Shown in pieces: positions 6,937-12,753 of a stretch of DNA of 13,255 bases. Position 1 is the stretch's first letter, and each line of letters opens with the position of its first letter. The notes below the pieces were generated by a model. It had not been told where the DNA came from. It was given only the letters and a program-made list of their open reading frames with translations, and did no database searches. The position numbers and the translations under genes are program-made. This DNA comes from Baffinella frigidus. Its lineage: Eukaryota; Cryptophyceae; Cryptomonadales; Baffinellaceae. The stretch covers positions 1,021,485 through 1,034,739 of the forward strand of contig MU646344.1 in the NCBI GenBank assembly GCA_026770585.1, read 5' to 3'.

Positions 6937-7111
6937 TAGAGCGCTGTGCAGAGAAGTTGGCCACCGGAAATATTGGAAAATCGAGAAATTGCTGCCATTT
7001 TGTCAACTGTTGAGAAATTCAGGACCAGTAATTTCTCAAAAGTAGACAAAATGGCTCCAATTTTCCCATTTTCCCATTTTTCGGTGGCCAACTTCTCTGC
7101 AAAGCGCTCTA
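6937..7111. mobile_element. FB5 foldback element
   Basis: Terminal inverted repeats of 30 bp with one mismatch: TAGAGCGCTGTGCAGAGAAG plus TTGGCCACCG at the left, mirrored to CAAAGCGCTCTA at the right. Inner pairing continues through AATTTCTCAA and CAAAATGGC blocks. About 175 bp, AT-rich, non-coding. It abuts FB4. Confidence 0.85.
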
Positions 7112-7289
7112 CCAACCCTCACGGTGAGACCAAATCAACGAATTTATTGGAGGCATTTTGCCCTTGCAGCCCCCCTTATTTGGGGGGTCTGTCCTACATA
7201 AGATAATCTTAAAAGTCCTAATTTTAGTATCAAATTGCTTTGAACAAAAGGTCGGAAATCATCGATTTGGTCCCTCCGTGAGGGTTGGT
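7111..7289. mobile_element. FB4 foldback element, copy 1
   Basis: The 26-bp ends ACCAACCCTCACGGTGAGAC + CAAATC and GATTTGGTCCCTCCGTGAGG + GTTGGT differ at two positions. The interior is AT-rich and non-coding. Shares the CCAACCCTCAC terminus with the element at 13035-13174. Confidence 0.85.
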
Positions 7290-7299
7290 GGGAAGTCGC

Positions 7300-7480
7300 C
7301 CCACACCAGGCGGACCAAGCACCCATTTTAAAACCCGGATTTGTACAAGTTGGGCAGTGTGCAGTATTTTTGATTGGTTTGGTCACGTGTCCTCCGCTTT
7401 AACCGGAGGAAACGTTACCAACTCCCCACAAAACCATAAAAACAACGTTTTAAAAGGGTGTTTGGGTAGCCTCGTGTGGC
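7300..7480. mobile_element. FB6 foldback element
   Basis: Imperfect inverted ends: CCCACACCAGGCGGACCAAG then CACCCATTTTAAAAC, against GTTTTAAAAGGGTGTTTGGG then TAGCCTCGTGTGGC. Internal stem CCTCCG/CGGAGG near 7391-7409. About 180 bp, non-coding, 10 bp after FB4. Confidence 0.75.
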
Positions 7481-7514
7481 CGGGCGCATCGTCGCCGGGC
7501 GCGACGAACCGGAA

Positions 7515-7662
7515 CCGCCACCAGCCCTCAGAAGTGAACCAAATCGAACGATCGCAAAAGTCGATTTCCCCTGGGTGGTCAATGCTGAGGATTTACCACC
7601 CAGGGGAATTGCCCACAACTCTCTATGTCGCGATTTGGTTCACTTCTGAGGGCTGGTGGCGG
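7515..7662. mobile_element. FB3 foldback element with a visible empty site
   Basis: Perfect 32-bp terminal inverted repeats starting CCGCCACCAGCCCTCAGAAG and ending CTTCTGAGGGCTGGTGGCGG. Inside is a second hairpin, TTCCCCTGGGTGGT against ACCACCCAGGGGAA. The unoccupied counterpart is in the left arm at about 4245-4258 (GATGCGGATCCGGTTC), so this copy inserted after the arms duplicated. The duplicated target is at most about 3 bp. Confidence 0.9.
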
Positions 7663-7861
7663 ATCCGCATCGATATCCTGTGCCGCTCCAACGGTTCGCC
7701 CCTTACTCCGTGCCCACCAAAAACTCCCTTAGTCGTTGAGAAAATGTGCAGACGGTCGGGACGTGCAAAGGCGTGCGAACGAAGCAACGTGCAACCACCA
7801 CCACCTCCAGCGTGATGTCGCACGTCTCGAAGGAGCTTATCTCAATTAAACACTCTCAGTT

Positions 7862-7974
7862 GTCGTTTCCCTAAAGTCAATTCCCCTACAAAATCCGTCA
7901 ACGTATTCTTTACTCCACGCATAAGGTGACGTACGTTGACGGATTTGCTAGGGAATTAACTTGAGGAAAACGAC
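7862..7974. mobile_element. FB7 foldback element
   Basis: Arms of about 44 bp: GTCGTTTCCCTAAAGTCAAT through ACAAAATCCGTCAACGTA, mirrored by TACGTTGACGGATTTGCTAG through TTGAGGAAAACGAC. The loop is about 25 bp. Related to the degraded element at 243-338. A captured coding fragment starts about 22 bp beyond its right end. Confidence 0.85.
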
Positions 7975-7996
7975 TTCTAGAAGTGTGTATTTGAGA

Positions 7997-8104
7997 AAAG
8001 AGCAGAACACGGTGGTGCACCTCGCCAACGAGCCCGGGTCGCAGAACCTGAAAATGCGTGTCTCCGTCGAGAACTCGATCGAATCCAAAGCCGTGCAGGG
8101 CTAT
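7997..8104 (+). pseudogene. Captured 36-codon fragment of the 3205-3744 gene family
   Basis: Plus-strand KEQNTVVHLANEPGSQNLK, then MRVSVENSIESKAVQGY, matches 3642-3535 minus at 33 of 36 residues. Of 11 nucleotide differences, 8 are at third positions. The homology begins abruptly after FB7 and ends at GGCTAT, where the other copy continues YIESHTEQ. The frame stays open for only about 23 more codons. Either a relic of a second gene that was under selection, or an exon whose other parts lie outside the recognised homology. Confidence 0.65.
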
Positions 8105-8169
8105 CCCTCAAGTGGCCATGGGGCCAACACGACCGCTCTCAGCCCTCGTGCTGCACCACACCCAAACTC

Positions 8170-8330
8170 ATAGGCTAACGGCCTGAAAATGGGGTAGTTA
8201 GGCTACGGCATTGCCTAGGACCTCCTACCGTACGCCGAGGGATCCTAGGACCAAAAAGTCTCTGCCTACGGTAGGAGGTCCTAGGCGATGCCGTAGGCCT
8301 AACTACCCCATTTTGAGGCCGTTGCCCTAT
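8170..8330. mobile_element. FB1 foldback element, copy 4
   Basis: Full-length: ATAGGCTAACGGCCTGAAAA at the left, TTTTGAGGCCGTTGCCCTAT at the right, central GGATCCTAGGACCAAAAAGT. Close to copy 1 at 729-892, which it matches over nearly the whole length. Confidence 0.9.
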
Positions 8331-8510
8331 TAAAACCTCCAACGCTTTCACTGAGGTGTGTGGCCCTGTGCAGGTCTCTGGAGATGTTGGGAATCCATCA
8401 ACCTTGAAGGTAATAGAGCAGGGGAGTTTTATTGACCACGCTCCTCCATCGTGTGCATACGCTGAGTTATGAGCCTCACTCCCGTGCAGGCGGCGGCGGA
8501 AAAAAAATCC
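8331..8510. other. No supported gene
   Basis: Open frames exist on the minus strand but have no third-position bias, and they run into FB1 and the GC-rich repeats. Confidence 0.4.
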
Positions 8511-8547
8511 CAAAGTGGACAGGACAGGTCAAAATTGACAACTTTTT
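8511..8547 (+). promoter_or_regulatory. Conserved upstream motif, copy 3
   Basis: CAAAGTGGACAGGACAGGTC, then AAAATTGACAACTTTTT, the same motif as 4599-4634. Here GTCAAAATTGAC makes a clear inverted repeat. It lies about 165 bp before the ATG at 8713, in unrelated surroundings. Confidence 0.4.
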
Positions 8548-8712
8548 CCCCCCCGTCAGGCGGCAGCGCAGCAGTGGCTCCGCTCACACGGCGTCGCAGC
8601 ACCCTCTGCGGCGCGGTTTGTAAAGCAGCTGCTTCTCTCTGCGGCCGATGACCCTCTCCCGGTCGACCTCCTCCCTCGTGCGGGTTGGAGGGTAGGATTG
8701 GGAACTCCGACC

Positions 8713-8901
8713 ATGGCGCTGCCCTCACCTCCCGAGAGTGACGATCAACGATCGTCGGGAAACGCTGCAGGAGGGGTGGAGGGTGCTGCCGAAGGGGCGG
8801 GGGCAGGGTTGGGCGATGATGGGGTGTTTTGGGCGCGCGGGTGGGAAGTGGGTTTGCAGAAACGGCTGTCACTCGCCCTTGCCCGCCTGCGGGGGGGGTA
8901 G
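8713..8901 (+). CDS. Small hypothetical ORF, Gly/Ala-rich, possible gene end
   Basis: 62 codons from ATG (8713; CCGACCATGG context) to TAG (8899). The first half is a Gly/Ala/Glu-rich linker (AAGGVEGAAEGAGAGLG). The end, EVGLQKRLSLALARLRGG, is an amphipathic basic helix. The C-terminal 18 codons plus stop recur in frame at 9182-9238 as EVAVQQRLSLALARLRGE. An AATAAA signal follows at 8937-8942. It may be the last exon of a larger protein, since the frame is open upstream of the ATG for some distance. The opposite strand is also open (8429-8872), so the coding strand is inferred mainly from the duplicated ending and poly(A) signal. No family recognised. Confidence 0.35.
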   Translation: MALPSPPESDDQRSSGNAAGGVEGAAEGAGAGLGDDGVFWARGWEVGLQKRLSLALARLRGG

Positions 8902-9001
8902 AGGCACACTATCCACTAAGACTAAGTTTCAGGTTTAATAAATTGTACATAACTACATAACATCGCCCGCTCATTCGCGCCCCAGGCTCCCCCCGCCCCC
9001 C
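8846..9001 (+). repeat. Duplicated gene end plus poly(A) region, copy 1
   Basis: Shares AACGGCTGTCACTCGCCCTT, GAGGCACACTATCC, TAAGTTTCAG, TTTAATAAA and the C-rich tail with 9182-9340, at an offset of 337 bp. Confidence 0.85.
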
Positions 9002-9181
9002 CCTCTCCGGCGGCCTAGGCATAGGACTACAGTAGGGTCCTAGGGTACATGTACACCCTGAGGCTCCCCTGAGGGGAGTTATCAGTATCAGTGTTATCAG
9101 CTGGCGGCTGATGAGTTGCCGATAACGCCGGTCAGTTATCACCCCCCAGCCGATAACACAACCCTACTCCGGCCCTGGGCC
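9002..9181. other. Spacer between duplicated gene ends, small palindromes
   Basis: Contains CCTAGG-CATAGG-CTACAGTAGGGTCCTAGGG, resembling the core of FB2 copy 1 near 9402-9432; the palindrome GTACATGTAC; a CTCCCCTGAGGGGAG stem (9064-9078); and several GTTATC/GATAAC half-sites. No gene seen. Confidence 0.45.
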
Positions 9182-9340
9182 GAAGTGGCGGTGCAGCAAC
9201 GGCTGTCACTCGCCCTTGCCCGCCTGCGGGGGGAGTAGAGGCACACTATCCGCCAAGATTAAGTTTCAGATTTAATAAACTGTACATGAATACATAAAAT
9301 CACCCGCTCATACCCACCCCAGGGTCCCCCCGCCCCCCCC
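9182..9340 (+). repeat. Duplicated gene end plus poly(A) region, copy 2
   Basis: Second copy of 8846-9001. It begins at codon GAA of the EVAVQQRLSLALARLRGE ending (TAG at 9236), with AATAAA at 9274-9279. The preceding codons differ, so only the last 18 codons and the 3' region were duplicated. Confidence 0.8.
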
Positions 9341-9341
9341 C

Positions 9342-9465
9342 CTACAGGGGTACCTCGCTCATAAGAAACTGCCCCCCCCCCCTAGGACAACCATAGGACC
9401 CTAGACATAGGCCTACTGTATGGTCCTAGGGAAGGTTGGTTTCTTATGAGCGAGGTACCCCTGTA
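9342..9465. mobile_element. FB2 foldback element, copy 1
   Basis: Terminal inverted repeat TACAGGGGTACCTCGCTCAT + AAGAAAC against GTTTCTTATGAGCGAGGTAC. The interior has a long C-run and CCTAGG-containing repeats. Inserted in the C-rich tail of the preceding duplication. No target duplication can be read because of the C-run. Confidence 0.9.
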
Positions 9466-9490
9466 CGGCCCTCTTAAGTGAATCTTCCTT

Positions 9491-9561
9491 TGGCGTCCTC
9501 ATAACCTTGCGTCCTGAAGTGCCCTTAGAGACTAGATACCCAAAGAGCCTGCATCATCCCG
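9491..9561 (+). repeat. Diverged partial copy of the FB8 repeat unit
   Basis: TGGCGTCCTCATAACC followed by CCTGAAGTGCCCTTAGAG, CTAGATACCCA and GCCTGCA. The same order occurs at 10506-10607. Confidence 0.75.
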
Positions 9562-9576
9562 GAGGCTGACGGTGCG

Positions 9577-9701
9577 CTACAGGGGTACCTCGCTCATAAG
9601 AAACAGCCCCCCCCCCAGGACCCTACAGTACGCCCATGCCTAGGGCCCTGTGGCGACCCTAGGGGGTGGGGCAGTTTCATGTGTGCGAGGTACCCCTGTA
9701 G
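9577..9701. mobile_element. FB2 foldback element, copy 2, with target duplication
   Basis: Terminal CTACAGGGG / CCCCTGTAG, with longer pairing through GTACCTCGC(T/A)CAT. It is flanked by CGGTGCG on both sides (9570-9576 and 9702-9708), a 7-bp or slightly longer target-site duplication. The right flank is immediately followed by the stop codon of the minus-strand coding fragment at 9709. Confidence 0.9.
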
Positions 9702-9708
9702 CGGTGCG

Positions 9709-9810
9709 CTACATGGACTCGGCGAGGCTCGTCGGGCGGCTGGAAGCGAAGTCGGCGTAGGAGGTAGACGGGAACGGCTTCTCCGCCGTCAGCCCCTGCG
9801 CCCCCGGCAT
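9709..9810 (-). CDS. C-terminal coding fragment of an unknown protein
   Basis: The minus-strand frame from ATG 9810 to TAG 9709 reads MPGAQGLTAEKPFPSTSYAD, then FASSRPTSLAESM. G or C occupies 32 of 34 third positions, the strongest codon bias in the window after the ProC-like gene. The Ser/Pro-rich ending looks like a disordered C-terminus. Upstream, the frame continues as LSV into a 15-bp sequence repeated at 9973-9987, beyond FB9, where NLSITRLSVMPG can be read. FB9 and 15 further bases therefore split this gene or its last intron. FB2 copy 2 sits 3' of the stop. No family recognised. Confidence 0.5.
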   Translation of the reverse strand: MPGAQGLTAEKPFPSTSYADFASSRPTSLAESM

Positions 9811-9817
9811 CACACTC

Positions 9818-9957
9818 TTATCCGGGGGAACCTATTTTTCTTTCATTTGATGGCAATCAAAAGTACTACACAGATTCTTTTATATTACTAATAGGAACGA
9901 ATTGTGTAGTAATTTCCGTTGCCATCAAATGAAAGAAAAACTGGTTTCCCCGGATAA
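9818..9957. mobile_element. FB9 foldback element
   Basis: Ends of about 38 bp: TTATCCGGGGGAACCTATTT through CATTTGATGGCA, mirrored by TGCCATCAAATGAAAGAAAA through CCCCGGATAA, with a few mismatches. Inner arms CTACACA and TGTGTAG. Flanked by ACTC at 9814-9817 and 9958-9961, and more widely by a 15-bp direct repeat, CCCGGCATCACACTC, at 9803-9817 and 9973-9987. Confidence 0.9.
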
Positions 9958-10127
9958 ACTCAGTGCTACGCTCCCGGCATCACACTCAGCCTCGTGATTG
10001 ACAGGTTGTGAGGCCCGTGAAAGGGCTTGTGACTGCCGCGCTGCACTCATGTTGGAGGGTGTCTTGGGGTGGTAAAAGGCAGCTAGATCCCTTTGGTCTC
10101 GCCCCCAACTCTCCCCCTGGCGTCAAT

Positions 10128-10247
10128 CGGTCATGCATGTCAACTTACGGTCATGCATGTCAACTTACGGTCATGCATGTCAACTTACGGTCATGCATGT
10201 CAACTTACGGTCATGCATGTCAACTTACGGTCATGCATGTCAACTTA
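10128..10247 (+). repeat. Six perfect copies of a 20-bp tandem repeat
   Basis: Unit CGGTCATGCATGTCAACTTA, six identical copies without spacers. Each holds the palindrome CATGCATG. Open frames across it only reflect a unit without stops. It is not a CRISPR array because there are no unique spacers. Confidence 0.97.
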
Positions 10248-10262
10248 ATAAACCTCGCCGTT

Positions 10263-10488
10263 CCCCCCCGGGCGGTCACGCGAGGTATGCCGAGTCCCGA
10301 TTGAAGCCGGCTTCCTGGTGCAGGCCCTGTGGGTATCTAGGCTCTAAGGGCACTTCAGGACCTGCGACGCGACAAAACCCTAAACCCTCAACCTGAAGTG
10401 CCCTTAGAGCCTAGATACCCACAGGGCCTGCACCAGGAAGCCGGCTTCAATCGGGACTCGGCATACCTCGCGTGACCGCCCGGGGGGG
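10263..10488. repeat. FB8: perfect 97-bp inverted repeat with a telomeric loop
   Basis: Arms 10263-10359 and 10392-10488 are exact reverse complements over 97 bp. The arm begins CCTGAAGTGCCCTTAGAGCC and ends at GACCGCCCGGGGGGG. The 32-bp loop contains GCGACGCGACAAAACCCTAA followed by ACCCTCAA, the inverted form of the telomere junction at 11474-11501. A third copy of the arm lies at 10520-10607. Confidence 0.95.
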
Positions 10489-10519
10489 AGACTGGGACGG
10501 TGCCGTGGCGTCCTCATAA

Positions 10520-10607
10520 CCTGAAGTGCCCTTAGAGCCTAGATACCCACAGGGCCTGCACCAGGAAGCCGGCTTCAATCGGGACTCGGCATACCTCGCG
10601 TGACCGC
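10520..10607 (+). repeat. Third, direct copy of the FB8 arm
   Basis: 88 bp identical to 10392-10479, from CCTGAAGTGCCC to CGCGTGACCGC. Preceded by GTGGCGTCCTCATAAC, as in the diverged copy at 9491. Confidence 0.95.
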
Positions 10608-10894
10608 TGCCGAGCGAGGACGTGATTCAATTCTAAATTATTTAAAAAACTTTCACCTGAATTTCAAGGGAAATGGACTGGAAAAATGAAAACGACCGGA
10701 TTTCCGCCTCTGGCTTTTGAAATGAACCCTCAGTTGCCCACAGAAGCGGGGGGGGCATGAGGTGGGGAGGCGGGGCCGCAACTCCACAGGGACTGGGCAT
10801 ATTGGCGTGCGTGCCAAATATGCCCCCTCACAACCTGTGCAAACAAGGAGGTGGGAACGTGGGGGAGCATGCGGAGGGGAGGCGGGGCACCAAC
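10608..10894. other. GC-rich region without supported gene
   Basis: Contains a hairpin, GGGCATATTGGC (10795-10806) with GCCAAATATGCCC (10813-10825), and an imperfect direct repeat around GGGGAGGCGGGGC (near 10763 and 10877). The minus-strand open frames lack codon bias. Confidence 0.45.
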
Positions 10895-10948
10895 CTTGAG
10901 CAACCGTGCTTTCTCCCGATCGGTGCGATCCTTCACAGGCGACAGGTC
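10895..10948 (-). CDS. Possible 54-nt mini-exon
   Basis: Minus strand GGGGGGCAG|GAC...AAG|GTTGGT encloses 18 codons reading DLSPVKDRTDREKARLLK, a charged helix-like segment. It has splice-site-like borders, but GC3 is only moderate and no partner exon was found, so this is weak. Confidence 0.2.
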
Positions 10949-11126
10949 CTGCCCCCCCCCCGCCTCGCCACTCTTCGCAGATGGCGCGCGCTGCCACTCC
11001 GGTCTCCCACCCCGCCCGTCGCCTGCAGGCCCCGCCACACACTTAAAACCCTCCCGTACAATAGATGTAGAGTCAGGGTTTGTACCGGGAAGGGGATGTA
11101 CAATATATGTAGGGACTGTATAAGTA

Positions 11127-11295
11127 CATGTGCAGCACGTTTTGGGTACGGGGCGGACCTGCGCCGGATTCGTCTTCGGGGTCTGAGAAGCTGTTGTCGA
11201 GGACGAGGCTGAGGGTGCGGAGGGGCGCGGGGATATGTTGCTGGATCGTTGCGAAGGCGTTGGTCGAATCGCATATCGCTTCGAATCGCGTGTCC
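11127..11295 (-). CDS. Exon-like fragment of an unknown protein beside the telomeric array
   Basis: The minus strand after CTCGGCAG (acceptor-like) reads DTRFEAICDSTNAFATIQQH, IPAPLRTLSLVLDNSF and SDPEDESGAG with strong G/C third-position bias, then PPRTQNVLHM before AT-rich non-coding sequence. A possible donor, GCAG|GTCCGC, lies near 11159. The first 27 nt of this exon plus its acceptor are duplicated exactly on the other side of the TTTAGGG array. The PLRTLSLVLDNSF stretch is reminiscent of a leucine-rich segment, but I cannot assign a family. Confidence 0.4.
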
Positions 11296-11303
11296 CTGCC
11301 GAG
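11269..11303 (+). repeat. 35-bp direct repeat, copy 1, left of the telomeric array
   Basis: Starts TCGCATATCGCTTCGAATCG and ends CCCTGCCGAG. Identical to 11497-11531. Confidence 0.95.
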
Positions 11304-11368
11304 ATGCAACAAAGTGAAACAACGCCAGAAGTTTGACGATGCTGGCACTTACATTCCGCATTGTTCCA

Positions 11369-11490
11369 TTAGGGTTTAGGGTTTAGGGTTTAGGGTTTAG
11401 GGTTTAGGGTTTAGGGTTTAGGGTTTAGGGTTTGGGGTTTAGGGTTTAGGGTTTAGGGTTTAGGGTTTAGGGTTTAGGGTTTAGGGTTTT
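11369..11490 (+). repeat. Interstitial TTTAGGG telomeric array
   Basis: About 17 uniform TTTAGGG units with one TTTGGGG variant. This is the canonical plant/alga-type telomere heptamer and the cleanest array in the window. G-rich on the plus strand. Confidence 0.97.
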
Positions 11491-11496
11491 GTCGCG

Positions 11497-11531
11497 TCGC
11501 ATATCGCTTCGAATCGCGTGTCCCTGCCGAG
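11497..11531 (+). repeat. 35-bp direct repeat, copy 2, right of the telomeric array
   Basis: Exact copy of 11269-11303. The 6 bp between array and repeat (GTCGCG) are shared, inverted, with the loop of FB8. Confidence 0.95.
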
Positions 11532-11728
11532 TGCCGAGGGGGGAAATTGATGGACTCAGCGGGGGTGTTGGACACACGACGCAAGTGTTTCGACACACTC
11601 CGCGGGGATTGATGGACTCAGCGCGCCATGTCTGGAGAAGGATGGCGACACACATGCACGCCGGTCATGCTGGATGGCCATTGCGCCAATTCTCTGCTAT
11701 TTTTTACAATGACAGGTAATTTGGTTGA
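11532..11728. other. No supported gene
   Basis: Contains a 16-bp direct repeat, ATTGATGGACTCAGCG, at 11546 and 11608. Confidence 0.5.
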
Positions 11729-12004
11729 GCCAGTTAGCGGGAAAGCACCGGGGGGCCCCGGCAAACTGTACGCGCGGTTGAATGCATGGCACCGTCAACA
11801 AGACCTCAGGGACAAGAGACGTTCGCAACCGGGGACAATTTGGTTAGGACAGTTGATTTGTCTTAGGTTGGGATAGTTAGCGGGGACGGTAACTATCCTA
11901 AAGTAAGGCAGTTGATTTGTCTTAGGGTAGAATAGTTAGCGGGGATGGTTAGGACAGTTAGCGGGGACGAACGAGCCCTTGGGCTCGTCCGGGGACGGAC
12001 GAGC

Positions 12005-12275
12005 CCTTTTTAGTTTTTAAATGGACTTTTTATAATTGTACCAGAACAATTTGCTTTACAAAACTAGGTTGCGTCACTATTAAGTTAGCGGGGACGCACC
12101 GCTGGCAACCAAGGGCCTGTTGTCTGCGAGACGTTCGCAACCGGGGCCAGTTTGGTCACACGATAGTTGATTTGGTTAGGACAAGTTTCATAGTAACGCA
12201 ACCTATAATTAGCTTTGTAAAGTAACTCGTTCGTGGTACAAATTATAAAACGAACCCCTTGTTTAAAAAAGAATT
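12005..12275. mobile_element. FB10 large foldback element
   Basis: The left arm (TTTTTAGTTTTTAAATGG, ATAATTGTACCAG, GCTTTACAAAACTAGGTTGC) pairs with 12190-12270 (GCAACCTATAATTAGCTTTG, GGTACAAATTATAAAACG). The loop contains one AGTTAGCGGGGA repeat block. A further direct copy of the left arm lies at 12284-12345. Confidence 0.75.
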
Positions 12276-12283
12276 GGGCCCCT

Positions 12284-12360
12284 TTTTAGTTTTAAATCGA
12301 CCTTGTTTTACAATTTGTACCAGAAAAAATTGCTTTACAAAACTAGGTTCGCTTTACAAA
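12284..12360 (+). repeat. Direct copy of the FB10 left arm
   Basis: TTTTTAGTTTTAAATCGACC, ATTTGTACCAGAAAAAATTG and GCTTTACAAAACTAGG, the last being duplicated (12330 and 12350). Confidence 0.75.
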
Positions 12361-12445
12361 ACTAGGCACTACTAAGTTAGCGGGGATGGACCGCTGGCCT
12401 CCAAGGGCCTTCTGTCGGCGCGGAAGGTTGCCGGCTCCTTCACAG

Positions 12446-12559
12446 GCAGTGCCTAGCACCTTCGTAGGGGAGGGGGCCGTCCCCTGCCAAGCGAAGGAGG
12501 TCTCTGCTGCCACGGGTAGGGACGCTCTCGTGAAACGGTTGGGTCGTGGAGTCAAGTAA
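12446..12559 (+). CDS. Possible terminal exon, unknown
   Basis: After GGCTCCTTCACAG (a good acceptor shape) a frame reads AVPSTFVGEGAVPCQAKEVS, then AATGRDALVKRLGRGVK, and stops at TAA 12557. It is basic and protein-like, but third-position G/C is only moderate and the minus strand is also open. No partner exon or family is recognised. Confidence 0.25.
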   Translation, partial: AVPSTFVGEGAVPCQAKEVSAATGRDALVKRLGRGVK

Positions 12560-12753
12560 AGTTGACTGGGCGACGACTTTTGACTTCGTCTGTAGAATGG
12601 TTAGCGGGGATGGTTAGGACAGTAAGCGGGGACAGACCGCTGGCCAAGGGCCTGTTGTCGGCGCGGAAGGTTGCCGGCTCCTTTCCCCTTCGATTCCTGC
12701 GGGCCACGGGTTTGGGGTTAGGGATGTAGTGTTAAGTGTTGAGTGTTTGATTT

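Larger units (their letters stand above)
6432..7805 (-). repeat. Right arm of the large inverted repeat, interrupted by foldback elements
   Basis: Inverted homologue of 3991-4759. It is longer because it holds FB5, FB4, FB6 (together 6937-7480) and FB3 (7515-7662), none of which is in the left arm. At the first site the left arm has only about 7 nt between GGGCGC and TTCGGG. Another difference is a 24-bp-type tandem expansion at 6778-6845 that is a single copy on the left. Confidence 0.8.
11729..12690 (+). repeat. Dispersed AGTTAGCGGGGA repeat field
   Basis: The core (A/G)GTTAGCGGGGA recurs near 11729, 11876, 11933, 11955, 12084, 12376 and 12600. Longer shared blocks include GGTTAGGACAGTTAGCGGGG, GACGTTCGCAACCGGGG (11819 and 12130), CCGCTGGC...AAGGGCCT (12100, 12392, 12639) and CGGCGCGGAAGGTTGCCGGC (12415 and 12658). 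A perfect hairpin, ACGAGCCC-TT-GGGCTCGT, lies at 11971-11988, with another ACGAGCCC at 12000. Confidence 0.8.

Noticed and set aside
10128-10247. CRISPR-like regular array
   Set aside because: No unique spacers between units, and the context is eukaryotic.
10008-10396. ORFs with MHVNLRSCMSTYGHACQLTV repeats
   Set aside because: Product of the 20-bp tandem repeat read in three frames.
10653-11042. Minus-strand ORFs of 129 and 102 codons
   Set aside because: GC-rich repeats without third-position bias. Only the 54-nt segment at 10895-10948 has exon-like borders.
11971-12014. Bacterial-type terminator (GC stem then T-run)
   Set aside because: The hairpin ACGAGCCC/GGGCTCGT is real, but the genome looks eukaryotic and no gene ends there.
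12680-12705. tRNA T-arm-like TTCGATTCC
   Set aside because: No matching acceptor stem, D-arm or anticodon arm could be folded around it.
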